From NCBI GenBank assembly GCA_027924585.1, contig BSBM01001935.1:923167-987166 (forward strand): a DNA stretch of 64,000 bases, read 5' to 3'. Positions 1-13,980 of this stretch are shown here, piece by piece (the first letter of the stretch is position 1; each line of letters begins with the position of its first letter). The DNA comes from Larix kaempferi. Taxonomy: Eukaryota > Streptophyta > Pinopsida > Pinales > Pinaceae. A program made the position numbers and the translations under genes. The notes under the pieces are model-generated. The model was not told the origin of the DNA. It made no database searches and worked only from the letters and a program-made list of their open reading frames with translations.

Positions 1-165
1 CCCTATCTTTCATCTACTTATCCAACTACACCTAACCCACACCCCTCTATCCCCCCAACCCCTTAACACCCCATCTCTCTTTCTCTCTCTCACTACCCCT
101 AACCCCCAATATCTCTCCCTAACCCCCCATCTCTCTCACTCTCACTACAACTTAAGACCCCACCA

Positions 166-198
<33 letters not shown>

Positions 199-794
199 TT
201 ATATATATATATATCCCTACCCTATACCTCCTCGTCTCCAACTTCAGTATTCTTCCCTATACCCCTACCCCCTTCCCCTCCACTGTGATCTATTTCTCTT
301 TCTCTTAACCAAACCCCTAACACCCTGAATTCTCTCACTTTCTCTCTCACACACCCTACTCTTCCACTTACCATTGCCCCTCCTCCTATCTCTATCTCTC
401 CTAAACCCTTACTAACTCCCTCTCTCACTCTCTCAACACCCTTATCCTCCTCCTTTATTTAACCCCCCTCATTCCCTCCCTCTCCCTCTCTCTCACGCCT
501 CTTCCCCCTAACCCTTACTAAGCCTTCTCTTAGTCTCTCTCTCTCTCCTATTCCTCCACCTACACCTAACCCCCACCCCTCTCTCACCCAACCCACTAAC
601 ACCCCCCTCTCTCTCTCCCATTCCCACAATAGATGACGCCCTTCTCTCTCTCCCTATCTCTCATCCTACTCTCCCTACCAATAACAACCCCCTACTCCCT
701 CTCCCCCGCTCTCTGTCTCTCCCTCCCTCCTACTGATATGCCTAACCCCCATATCACTCTCTCTCCTAATCCCCTTCCCCTATATCTTATCCAG

Positions 795-848
<54 letters not shown>

Positions 849-1425
849 AACCTACCCTACAACGGCCTTCTCCCTAACTACCCCAATCTTCTCTAACCCC
901 TTCTCGCACCTCCCCCTATTATAATATCTATTTATTTCTCTCCACTAACTCTCATTCTCCCCCTACCCATAACACCCCACCATCTCTATCTCTCTCTCTA
1001 TATATATCCCCACCCTATTCCCCCTTCTCTCCAGCTTCAGTAGTCTTCCCTATACCCCTACCCCCCTTCCCTCCACCGCAATCTATTTCTCTTTATCCCA
1101 ACCAAACCCCTAACACCCTGACTCTCACTTTCTCTCTCACACTCACCCTACTCTTCCCCTTACCATTGACCCTCCTCATATCTCTATCTCTCCTAAACCC
1201 TTGCTAACTCCCTCTCTCACTCTCTCAACACCCTTATACTCCTCCTTCCTTTAACCCCCCTCATTCCCTCCCTCTCCCTCTCTCTCACACCTCTTCCCCC
1301 TAACCCTTACTAGGCCTTCTCTTAGTCTCTCTCTTTCATATTCCTCCACCTCCACCTCCACCTAACCCCCACCCCTCTCTCTCCCTATCTCTTATCCCAC
1401 TCTTCATACAAATAACAACCCCCTA

Positions 1426-1459
<34 letters not shown>

Positions 1460-1754
1460 CCCTATTGCTATGCCTAATGCCCATATCACTCTCCCTCCTA
1501 ATCCCCTTCCCCTATAACCATCCACCTCTCTCTATCTCTCTCTCTCTCTTCCCTATAACCCTTACTAATCCTTTCTCTCACTTTGTTCCTATCTTTCCCC
1601 TACTTCTCCAACTACACCTAACCCAAACCCCACTCTCCCCCCAACCACTTAACACCCCCATATCTCTTTCTCTCTCTTGCTACCCGTAACCCCTAATATC
1701 TCTCCCTAACCCCCCATCTCTCTCACTCTCACTACACCTTAATACCCCACCATC

Positions 1755-1785
<31 letters not shown>

Positions 1786-3245
1786 ATATATATGTCCCCA
1801 CCCTATACCCCCTTCTCTCCATCTTCAGTAGTCTTCCCTATACCCCTACCCCCTTCCATCCACCGCGATCTATTTGTCTTTCTCCCAACAAAACCCCTAA
1901 CACCCTGACTCTCACTTTCTCTCTCACACACACCCTACTATTCCCCTTACCATTGACCCTCCTCCTATCTCTATCTCTCATAAACCCTTACTAACTCCCT
2001 CTCTCACTCTCTCAACATCCTTATCCTCCTCCTTCCTTTAACCCCCCTCATTCCCTCCCTCTCCCTCTCTCTCACACCTCTTCCCCCTAACCCTTACTAA
2101 GCCTTCTCTTAGTCTCTCTCTCTCCTATTCCTCCACCTCCACCTAACACCCACCCCTCTCTCTCCCCGAACCCAATAACACCCTCTCTCTCTCTCCCACT
2201 CTCACAATAGATGACCCCATTCTCTCTCTCCCTATCTCTTATCCTACTCTTCCTACCAATAACAACCCCCTACTCCCTCTCTCTCTCTCTTTGCCGTAAC
2301 CCTTACTAATCCTTTCTCTCAATTTGTTCCTATCTTTACCCTACTTCTCCAATTACACCTAACCCACACCCCTCTCTCACCCCAACTCCTTAACAACCCC
2401 ATATCTCTTTCTCTCTCTCGCTACCACTAACCCCCAATATCTCTCCCTAACACCCCATCTCTCTCACTCTCACTACACCTTAACACCCCACCATCTCTCT
2501 CTCTCTCTATATATATATATATCCCCACCCTATACCCCCTTCTCTCCAACTTCAGTAGGCTTCCCTATACCCCTACCCCCTTTCATCCACCGCGATCTAT
2601 TTCTCTTTCTCCCAACCAAACCCCTAACAGCTTGACTCTCACTTTCTCTCTCACACACACCCTACTCTTCCCCTTACCATTGACCCTCCTCCTATCTCTA
2701 TCTCTCCTAAACCCTTACTAACTCCCTCTCTCACTCTCTCAACACCCTTATACTCCTCCTTCCTTTAACCCCCCTCATTCCCTCCCTCTCCCTCTCTCTC
2801 ACACCTCTTCCCCCTAACCCTTACTAATCCTTCTCTTAGTCTATCTCTCTCCTATTCCTCCACCTCCACCTGACCCCCACCCCTCTCTCTCCCCCAACCC
2901 ACTAACACCCTCTCTCTCTCTCCCACTCTCACAATAGATGACCTCCTTCTCTCTCTCCCTATCTCTCATCCTACTGTTCCTACCAATAACAACCCCCTAC
3001 TCCCCCCCGCTCTCTCTCTCTCTCTCTCTCTTTCACGTAACCCTTACTAATCCTTTCTCTCACTTTGTCCCTATCTTTCACCTACTTCTCCAACTACACC
3101 TAACCCACACCGCTCTCTCCCCCCAACCCCTTAATACCCCATCTCTCTTTCTCTCTCTCACTACCACTAACCCCCCATCTCTCTCACTCTCACTACAACT
3201 TAAGACCCCGCCATCTCTCTCACTCTCACTACAACTTAAGACCCC

Positions 3246-3292
<47 letters not shown>

Positions 3293-4060
3293 ATATATAT
3301 ATATATCCCCACCCTATACCTCCTCCTCTCCAACTTCAATATTCTTCCCTATACCCCTGCCCCCTTCCCTCCACTATGATCTATTTCTCTTTCTCCTAAC
3401 AAAACCCCTAACACCCTGAATTCTCTCCCTTTCTCTCTCACACAACCTACTCTTCCCCTTACCATTGACCCTCCTCCTATCTCTATCTCTCCTAAACCCT
3501 TACTAACTCCCTCTCTCATTCTCTCAACACCCTTATCCTCCTCCTTTCTTTAACCCCCCTCATTCCCTCCCTCTCCCTCTCTCTAATGCCTCTTCCCCCT
3601 AACCCTTACTAACCCTTCTCTTAGTCTCTCTCTCTCTCTCCTATTCCTCCAACTACACCTAACCCGCACCCCTCTCTCTCCCCCAACCCACTAACACCCC
3701 CTCTCTCTCTCCCACTCCCACAATAGATGACCCCCTTCTCTCTCTCCCTATCTCTCATCCTACTCTCCCTAACAATAGCAACCCCCTACTCCCTCTCCCC
3801 TCCCTCTCTCTCTCTCCCTCCCTCCTACAAATATGCCTAACCCCCATATCACTCTCTCTCCTAATCCCCTTCCCCTATATCTTATCCAGAATCTCTCTCT
3901 CTCTCTCTCTCTCTCTTTGAACCTACCCTATAACGTCCTTCTCCCTAACTACCCCAATCTTCTCTAACCCCTTCCCGCAACTCCCCTTATTGTAAATCTA
4001 TTTATTTCTCTCCACTAACTCTCATTCTCCTGTACCCCTAATCACCCACACCCTAAACCG
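1..4060. repeat. Pyrimidine-rich satellite, block A1 of ~0.75-kb units
   Basis: The + strand is almost entirely C, T and A. The landmark AAACCCTTACTAACTCC (or a close variant) recurs at about 403, 1195, 1982, 2709 and 3494, giving unit lengths of about 792, 787, 727 and 785 bp. Each unit holds the same ordered landmarks: a TATATA stretch, a 'ctccaacttcagta' box, a 'gatctatttctcttt' box, two CCCTTACTAA boxes about 105 bp apart, and a 'cacaatagatgac' box (near 632, 2207, 2935 and 3725). CT, AT and CA microsatellites of variable length separate the boxes. Translations of this stretch are Ser/Leu/Pro low-complexity and are not genes. Confidence 0.9.
797..845. repeat. (TC)n microsatellite
   Basis: Uninterrupted TC dinucleotide run inside a satellite unit. 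The homologous site at about 3893 is much shorter and the one at 23,762 is longer, so the run length varies between copies. Confidence 0.95.
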
Positions 4061-6331
4061 CTCAATGCCATGTATATCTCTCTCTACCCCCCCCTCTCTC
4101 TCTGTCTCTTACTCCCTCTCTCTCTCTATCACACACACAAACACATAATAACACACCCTATATGCATTACACCTTCCCCTAACCCACACCCCTCTTTCTT
4201 AATCCCAACCCCCTGACATAACCCTCACCCCCCCATTTTATATCTCTCTCACACACACATACCTACCTAATCCTCCCCTACCTCTAACACCATAACCTCT
4301 CTCTCTCTCTCTCTCCCCCCCCTAACCCTTACTAACACCCTCTCTCACTCTCTCCTAACCCTTATTAACCCCCTCTATCTCTTTACCAAACTGTAGCTAC
4401 ACCTAAAAACCACCCTTTTCTCTCTCTATATCAAAATTCTAACACCCAACCCTCTCTCTCACACACACTCTCACTACACCTAAACCCCCCCTCTCTCCAT
4501 AACCCCACTCATATTCTCCCTAAGGCTACCCCTCTCTTTCTCCTACTCTCCTCCTCCTGAGCCCCTCTTTCTCTATTTTTCCCAATCCCCCTTACCCTAT
4601 AACTCACCACCTACCCCCCTCTCTTTCTCCCAACCCCCTAATAGCTTTCGTTCCCTCTCTCTCTGTCTCTCACCCCTACTCTTCCTTTATATCTACCTTA
4701 TGAATCCCCTCACTCACTCTCTCACCATTGTACTATGCACCTTACCTTTAACCCCCCTCTCTCTAACAAACACATACCTCTTCCCCATAACCCTTATTAA
4801 CCACCTCTCTCACTCTCTCCCCTATTCCTCCACCTACACCTAACCCCCACCTCTCACTCTTTCCACCAAACCCCTATCCCCCCCTCTCTCTAACAATCTC
4901 CCTAAATCTAACACCTTGCTCTCTCACCCTAACTTCCCTTCTCTCCTTACCCATAACTATCCACTCCATATCTCTCTCTCTCTCTACCCCTAACACTCAA
5001 TCTATGTCTCTCTCTTATAATCCCCCTTTCCCTGCCACTTACCACCCCCCATCTCTCTCTCTCTCTCTCTCTCTTGCACTCTCTCTCTCTACCTCCACTA
5101 TGCCTCTAGCACGTCTCTCTATTTCTCTCTCTTTCTCACTCTTTCTCTCCCTCTCCCCTGCTTCTAACACACCTCACTTTCTCTCTCCTCTTCCCTCCTA
5201 CCTTTACTAACCCCCTCTATCACTCTTTCTATAATCTACTCATCCACCTCAACCTAACCCCCAATTATCTCTCTCTAATCCAACCCCTTGCCACCCACCC
5301 CTCTCTCTCCCCAATAACTGCCTAACACCCTCATTTCTCTCTCTCCCTCACAAACCCCCTACTCCTCCCCTTACCTCTAACTCTCCTCCTCTCTTTGTCT
5401 CTCCCTAGCCCTTACTAACCTCATCTCACACTTTCTCATCACCCTACTGCTCCCTCAACCTTTAACCCGCCACCTCACTCTCTCTCTCTCTATGTTCCCC
5501 ATAACCCTTGCTAACCCCCTCTTTCACTTTATTCCTATATTTCCCCTACTTCTCCAACTACACCTAAACCACATCCCTCTCTCCCCCCAACCCCTTAACA
5601 CCCCCATCTCTCTCTCACTCTCACTACCACTTACCACTCAACCATCTCTCTCTCTCTCTCTCTCTCTAGCCCACCGCCCTTTCTCTCCAACTTAAGTATT
5701 CATCCTTAAACCCCTACACCTCTCCCTCCACGGTGATTTATTCCTCTTTCTCCCCACCAAACCCCCTCATTCTAACTACCTCTAATCACGCACACCCTCC
5801 CCTCAATCTCTCTCTCTCTCTATCCTAAACCCCTACACCCACTATGATATCTATTTGTTTCTCTCCCCAAACCCCCATTCTCCCACATACCCCTAGGCCT
5901 CATCCCTCTCTCTCTTACAACCCCCTAACACCCCCTGCAGCCCCCATCTCTCTCTCTCTCTCTCTCACCCCCATACTCCAAGCCATACTATTAACCCCTT
6001 TACTTTCATATCTCCCCCATACTCTCCATAACCCTTAGAAACCCCTTCTCTCACTCTTTAAGCATTGCACTCCACCCCCCTCCCATCCCTCTACCCCCCA
6101 TCCCCCTGAACCCGTACTAGCCCCCTCCATCACTCTCTCTCTCTATTGTACTCCTCCACCAATACTTAAACCCCACCCTCTCACTCTCCCCTAACCCCCT
6201 AACATGTCCCCTCTCTCTCACACTCTCACTACCCCTAACCCTTCCTTTCTCACTCTCAAAACCTACTAATATTCTCGCTAATCATCCTCCCCTCTCTCTC
6301 ACCCCTAATCCCCCTACAAACATACATCCTC

Positions 6332-6352
6332 TGTGTGTGTGTGTGTGTGTGT
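6332..6352. repeat. (TG)n microsatellite
   Basis: A pure TG run, one of the few G-rich spots in the array. At the duplicated sites the same flank (catacatc...aaatcctctccctaa) holds a pure CT run (near 9228) or a mixed CT/GT run (near 17,893). Confidence 0.95.
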
Positions 6353-6982
6353 CTTAAATCCTCTCCCTAATCCTTATTAACTCTCTCTTCCCCATATTCC
6401 TCCCCCTACATCCAACCACCTCCTCTCTCTCTCTCTCTTCAGTCTTAGCTTAACACTTACTAACCCCCCTCTCTCTCCCCTACTCCAGTGACACCTAAAA
6501 ACCAACTCTCTCTCTCTCTCTCTGTCTCTCTCTATAAACCACCTAACATCCCCATTTTCTCTCTTTCTCACTCTCAGTACACCTAAATCCCTCTCTCTTC
6601 CCCTAACACCCTCCTACTCTCCCTACTCATAAACACCCCCTTTTCCTTCCTCTATCTCTCCTGCTTCAACCCTAATGTCTCTCTTTCTCTCTCCTAATCC
6701 CCACTCCCCCTACAACTTAACATGCCCTCTCTCTCCCTCTACCCCCCACCATATACACCACATTCTCTATAACTATCATAATTCTCCCTAAACCCATACC
6801 CCTCACTTGACCTCCATCTCTATATTTTTCTCTTCACCAACCCCCTCCTCCCCCAAATGACGATCTCTATCTCTCCCCAAAACCCCCTCCTCCATCCTAC
6901 CCCTCCTCCCAATCTAATCTCTATCTCTTTCTCTCATCCAAACCACCTCCTCCCCTATGCTTGATAACCCAAACCCTTGCCC

Positions 6983-6986
<4 letters not shown>

Positions 6987-7027
<41 letters not shown>
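6987..7027. repeat. (CT)n microsatellite
   Basis: Run of about 41 bp of CT following 'cccttgcccctga'. Copies at about 9899 and 18,537 have shorter or interrupted runs. Confidence 0.9.
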
Positions 7028-7030
<3 letters not shown>

Positions 7031-7913
7031 AACATACACACCTGTACTACTTCACACACCCCAAACCCCCCAACCCTCTCTCTCTCTCTCCCATCCACCA
7101 AACAACCTCTTGATACCCCCCAAACTCTCTCTTTCTCTCTCTCTCTCTCTCTATCTTCCCTCCTCTCACTAAAAATTACTAACCCCCTAATCCTCCCCCT
7201 ACCTCTAACACCCCCTTCACCTCTCTCTCTCTCTCTCTCTTTCTCTTCTCTCTAACCCAGACTAACCCACTCTCTCACTCTCTCTCCACCTACACCCCCT
7301 ACTCCTCCCGTTACCACTACCCCCCCCTCTCTCTAACACTTACTAGTCCCCTCTCCCTCTCTCTCTCTCTCTCTCTCTCCACGACTCCAACTATAGCTAA
7401 CCCACACCCCTTTCTCTCCCCCAAAACCCTTAACACACATTGTCTCTCTCACACTCTCGATACCCGCAACCCCCAAATATCTCTCCCATACTGCCTTAGT
7501 ACTCTCCCTACCCATAATCAACCCCTCTACCCCCTCTCTTTCTCTCCTACTACCCCAAACCCAAAGCCTCTCTCTCACACTCTCTTTCTTCCTAATAACA
7601 CCCCTACCACTACCACTTACTGCCCCACCATCTCTCTCTCTCTCTCTGCCACTACCCAATATAAGCCCTTCTACTAACTTCCTTAATATTCTGTAAAACC
7701 CTACACCACTTCCCCCATCCTTGAACACTATCTATTTCTCTCCCCAATTTCCCCTCCTCCCCCTACACCTCTCTCTCTCTCTCTACCCCACCCCTCTATT
7801 CCTTTACATATCTCTATCCCCAACCCCTCTCTTTCTCCCCATAGCCCCGTAACACACCTAGTTATCTCTCTCTCTCTCTCAGCCTTACTCCTCAACCTAC
7901 AACTAACCCCCCT

Positions 7914-7952
<39 letters not shown>

Positions 7953-8470
7953 ATAGCTGTTACTAATCCCCTCTCTCACTCTCTCACCACCCTACTCCTC
8001 CCCCTATATTTAACCCCCTCTCCTCTCTCTATATATAACCTCTTCCCAATAACCCTTAATAAACCCCTTTCTCACTCTCTCTCTCCCTTACTCCTCCACC
8101 TATAACTAATCCGCACCCATCTCTCCCAACCAAAAACCTAACACCCTCCCTCTCTCTCACTCTCACTACCCCTAACTCCTTTATATCCACCCTAACACCC
8201 CTCCTACTCTCCCCACCAATAACTATATCATTTTCCCATATATTTCTCTCTCATACTCCCCCTACCCATCCCTCTCTCTCCTAACCCCTCCCACTAACAA
8301 TTACCAACCCCCCCTCTCTGCCCACACCCTATACCCCCTTCCCTCTAACTTCCCTAGTTTTCCCTAAAACCTTACCCACCAATCCCTCCACCATGATATA
8401 TTTCTCTTTCTCCCCACAAACCCCCTAAATCCTCCCTACCTCTAATCACCCACACCCTCCCCCCTTAGCC

Positions 8471-8515
<45 letters not shown>

Positions 8516-9228
8516 CTCTTCCCCATAACCCTTACTAATGCCCCCCTCTCTCTTTCTCTCTCACCTCTTCCCCATAATCCTTACTAACACCTCACTTCCT
8601 CCTATCTCTCTCTCACTCCCCTCCACCTAATCCTAACCCCCTAAACCCTCTCTCTCTTCCAAGCCCCTAAAACTTGTTCGACATACAGTTCTCTCTCTCC
8701 CATACATACATATCCCTACTCCTCACCCTATAAATAACCCTCCTCTAACCCTCCTACTTCTCTCTCTCTATCTCACTTCCCCCTAAGCCTTACTAACCCC
8801 CTCTCTCACTCTTTCAACCCCATACTCCTCACCCTCTCTCTCTCTCTCCTCTTCTCCCTAACATTTACTAACCCTCTTTATCAATCTTTCTCTACCCTAC
8901 TCCTCCACCTACACCTAACACTCGACCATCTCTCTTTAATCCCCTCTGTCACTCTCTAACCATTGCACTCCACCCCCCTCCTATCCCTCTAGTCCCATCC
9001 CCCCAAACCCGTACTAGCCCCCTCTATCACTCTCTCTCTGTATTGTACTCCTCCACCAATACCTAAACCCCACCCTCTCACTCTCCCTTAGCCCCCTAAC
9101 ATTCCCCCTCTCTCTCACACTCTCACTACACCTAACCCTTCCTCTCTCACTCTCAAAACCTACTAATATTCTCGCTAATCATCCTCCCCTCTCTCTCTCA
9201 CCCCTAATCCCCCTACCAACATACATCT

Positions 9229-9259
<31 letters not shown>

Positions 9260-9893
9260 CTCTCCCTAACCCTGATTAACTCACACTCCCACTCTCTCTT
9301 CCCCATATTCCTCCCCCTACCTCCAACCACCTGCTCTCTCTCTCTCTCTCTCTCTCTCTTTGGTCTTAGCTTAACACTTACTAACCCCACCTCTCTCTCC
9401 CCTACTCCAGATACACCTAAAAACCAACTCTCTCTCTCTCTCTGTGCAAACCACCTAACATCCCCCCTTTCTCTCTCTCTCACTCTCAGTACACCTAAAT
9501 CCCTCTCTCTTCCCCTATAACCATCCTACTCTCCCTACTCATAAACACCCCCCTCTTCCTTCCTCTATCTCTCCTGCTTCAACCCTAATGTCTCTCTTTC
9601 TCTCTCCTTGCCCCACTACCCCTACCACTTAACACCCCCTCTCTCTCCCTCTACCCCCACCATATACACCACATTCTCTATAACTATCATAATTCTCACT
9701 AAACCCATACCCCTCACCTGACCTCCATCTCTATATTTTTCTCTTCATGAACCCCCTCCTCCCCCAAATGATGATCTATATCTCTCCCCAAAACCCCCTC
9801 CTCCATCCTACCCATCCTCCCAATCTAATCTCTATCTCTTTCTCTTACCCAAACCACCTCCTCCCCTATGCTTGATAACCCAAACCCTTGCCC

Positions 9894-9930
<37 letters not shown>

Positions 9931-10029
9931 ACAAACACAAACATACACCCCTCTACTACTTCACCTAACCCAAACCCCCAACCCTCTCTCTCTCTCCCAT
10001 CCACGAAAAAAACCTCTTGATACCCCCCA

Positions 10030-10071
<42 letters not shown>

Positions 10072-10138
10072 AAAACTTATCAACCCCCTCTCCCACTCTC
10101 TCACCCCCTAATCCTCCCCCTACCTCTAACACCCCCTT

Positions 10139-10169
<31 letters not shown>

Positions 10170-12180
10170 AACCTAGACTAACCCCCTCTCTCACTCTCTC
10201 TCCACCTACACCCCCCTATTCATCCCCTTACCACTAACCCCCCCTCTCTCTCTAACACTTACTAGTCCCCTCTCTCAATCTCTCACTAGAATAATCCATA
10301 CCCGACCTCTCTTTCTTTTTATCTCTCTATACCCCTCTCTATTCCTCCCAACCGTTAACATCCACCTCTCCCACTCTCTCTCTCCACGACTCCAACTATA
10401 GCTAACCCACACCCCTTTCTCTCCCTCAAAACCCTTAATGCCCACTCTCTCTCTCACACTCTAGATACCCGCAACCCCCAAATCTCTCTCCCATACTGCC
10501 CTTCTACTCTCCCTACCCATAATCAACCGCTCTACTGCCTCTCTTTCTCTTTTTCTACCCCAAAACCAAACCCTCTCTCTCACACTCTTTCTTTTTAATA
10601 ACCCCCCTACCACTACCACAATCTGCCCCACCATCTCTCTCTCTACCACTACCCAATACTAGCCCTTCTACTAACTTCCTTAATATTCTATAAAACACTA
10701 CCCCCCTTCCCCCATCCTTGAACACTATCTATTACTCTCCCCCATTCCCCCTCCTCCCCCTAAATGTCTCTCTCTCTCTCTACCTCACCCCTCTACTCCT
10801 TTACATACCTCTATCCCCAACCCCTATCTTTCTCCCCTAACCCCTAACACACCTAGTTATCTCTCTCTCTTTCACACCCTTACTCCTCCCCCTACAACTA
10901 ACCCCCCTTCTCTCTCTGTCTCTCGCTCTCTCTCTCTCTCCCTGTAACTGTTACTAATCCCCTCTCTCACTCTCTCACCACCCTACTCCTCCCCCTATAT
11001 TTAACCCCCTCTCATCTCTTTATATATAACCTCTTCCCAATAACCCTAAATAAACCCCTTTCTCACTCTCTCTCTCCCTTACTCGTCCACCTACACCTAA
11101 TCCCCACCCATCTCTCCCACCCCAAAACCTAACACTTCCCCTCTCTCTCACTCTCACTACCCCTAACTCCTTGATATCCCCCCTAACACCCCTCCTACTC
11201 TCTCCACCCATAACTATACCATTTTCTCATATATTTCTCTCTCTTATGCTCCCTACCCCTCCCTCTCTCTGCTGACCCTTCTATCGTACTCTCTCCACCC
11301 ATAACTATAATATTTTCCTATGTATTTCTCTCTCTTAATCCCCCTACCCCTCCCTCTCTCATATAACCCCTCCCACTAATAATTACCAACCCCCCTCTCT
11401 CCCAACACCCTACACCCCCTTCCCTTTAACTTCCCTAGTTTTCCCTAAAACCCTACCGACCAATCCCTCCACCATGATATATTTCTCTTTCTCCCCACAA
11501 ACCCCCTAAATCCTCCCTACCTCTAATCACCCACATCCTCCCCCCTTAGCCCCATCTCTCTCTCTCTCTCACCTCTTCCACATAACCCTTACTAATGCCC
11601 CCCTCTCTCTTTCTCTCTCACCTCTTCCCCATAATCCTTACTAACACCCCACCTCCTCCTCTCTCTCTCACTCCCCTCCACCTACTCCTAACCCCTAAAA
11701 CCCTCTCTCTCTCCCGAGCCCCTAAAACCCGCCTGACATCCTGTTCTCTCTCTCCCATACATACATATCCCTACTCCTCCACTTACAACTAACCCTCCTA
11801 CTTCTCTCTCTCTATCTCAATTCCCCCTAAGCCTTACTAACCCCGTATCCCACTCTTTCGACCCCATACTCCTCATCCTCTCTCTCTCTCTTTCTCTCTT
11901 TCTCTCTCTCCCCTCTTCTCCCTAACATTTACTAACTACCTCTATCACTCTTTCTCTACCTTACTCCTCCACCTACACCTAACACCCAACCATCTCTCTT
12001 TAATCCCCTCTGTCTCCCCTCCAAACCCCTAACACCATACATTCTCTCTCTATCCCTCACATGCCACCAACTCCTCCCATTACCTCTAAATATCTTGATC
12101 ACATTGTCTCTCCCTAACCCTTACTAACCCCCTCTCTCACTCTCTCACCAATCTACTCCTCCCCCCACCTTTAACCACCC

Positions 12181-12845
12181 ACCTCTCTCTCTCTCTCTCT
12201 CTTCCATGTAACCCTTACTAATCCTTTCTCTCACTTTGTCCCTATATTTCCCCTACTTCTCCAACTACACCTAACCCACACCACACTCTCCCCCCAACCC
12301 CTTAACACCCCCATATCTCTTTCTCTCTCTCGGTACCCCTAACCCCCAATATCTCTCCCTAACCCCCCATCTCTCTCACTCTCACTACACCTTAACACCC
12401 CACCATCTCTCTCTCTCTCTATATATATATATATCCCCACCCTATACCCCCTTCTCTCCAGCTTCAGTAGTCTTCCCTATAGCCCTACCCCCTTCCCTCC
12501 ACCGTAATCTATTTCTATTTATCCCAACCAAACCCCTAACACCCTGACTCTCACTTTCTCTCTCACACTCACCCTACTCTTCCCCTTACCATTGACCCTC
12601 CTCATATCTCTATCTCTCCTAAACCGTTGCTAACTCCCTCTCTCACTCTCTCAACACCCTTATCCTCCTCCTTCCTTTAACCCCCCTCATTCCCTCCCTC
12701 TCCCTCTCTCTCACACCTCTTCCCCCTAACCCTTACTAGGCCTTCTCTTAGTCTCTCTCTCTCATATTCCTCCACCTCCACCTAACCCCCACCCCTCTCT
12801 CTCCCTATCTCTTATCCTACTCTTCGTACCAAAAACAACACCCTA

Positions 12846-12881
<36 letters not shown>

Positions 12882-13183
12882 CCCTACTGCTATGCCTAAT
12901 GCCCATATCACTCTCTCTCCTAATCCCCTTCCCCTATAACCACCTACCTCTCTCTATCTATCTCTCTCTCTTCCCTGTAACCCTTACTAATCCTTTCTCT
13001 CATTTTGTTCCTATATTTCCCCTACTTCTCCAACTACACCTAACCCACACCTGACTCTCCCCCAACCCCTTAACACCCCCATATCTCTTTCTCTCTCTTG
13101 CTACCCATAACCCCCAATATCTCTCCCTAACCCCCCATCTCTCTCACTCTCACTACACCTTAATACCCCACCATCTCTCTCTC

Positions 13184-13214
<31 letters not shown>

Positions 13215-13691
13215 CCCCACTGTATACCCCCTTCTCTCCATCTTCAGTAGTCTTCCCTATACCCCTACCCCCCTTCCATCCACCACGATCTATTTGTCTT
13301 TCTCCAACAAAACCCCTAACACCCTGACTCTCACTTTCTCTCACACACACACCCTACTATTCCCCTTACCATTGACCCTCCTCCTATCTCTATCTCTCCT
13401 AAACCCTTACTAACTCCCTCTCTCACTCTCTCAACACCCTTATCCTCCTCCTTCCTTTAACCCCCCTCATTCCCTCCCTCTCTCTCTCTCTCACACATCT
13501 TCCCCCTAACCCTTACTAAGCCTTCTCTTAGTCTCTATCTCTCCTATTCCTCCACCTCCACCTAACACCCACCCCTCTCTCTCCCCCAACCGAATAACAC
13601 CCTCTCTCTCTCTCCCACTCTCACAATAGATGACCCCCTTCTCTCTCTCCCTATCTCTTATCCTACTCTTCCTACCAATAACAACCCCCTA

Positions 13692-13747
<56 letters not shown>

Positions 13748-13943
13748 TAACCTTACTAATCCTTTCTCTTAATTTGTTCCTATCTTTCCCCTACTTCTCC
13801 AACTACACCTAACCCACACCGCTCTCTCACCCCAACCCCTTAACAGCCCCATATCTCTTTCTCTCTCTAGCTACCACTAACCCCCAATATCTCTCCCTAA
13901 CAGCACATCTCTCTCACTCTCACTACACCTTAAAACCCCACCA

Positions 13944-13980
<37 letters not shown>

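Larger units (their letters stand above)
4061..12180. repeat. Pyrimidine-rich satellite, remainder of super-repeat copy A
   Basis: Continuation of the array with different landmarks from block A1. Examples are 'ttatgaa..ccctcactcactctctcaccattgtacta' near 4698, 'ctaggcctcatccctctc' near 5893, and 'tatgcttgataacccaaacccttgccc' near 6956 with a second copy near 9867. That last pair marks an internal duplication of about 2.9 kb (roughly 6.3-8.9 kb against 9.2-11.8 kb). The first three landmarks reappear 11.3-11.6 kb downstream. No coding potential beyond low-complexity translations. Confidence 0.88.
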
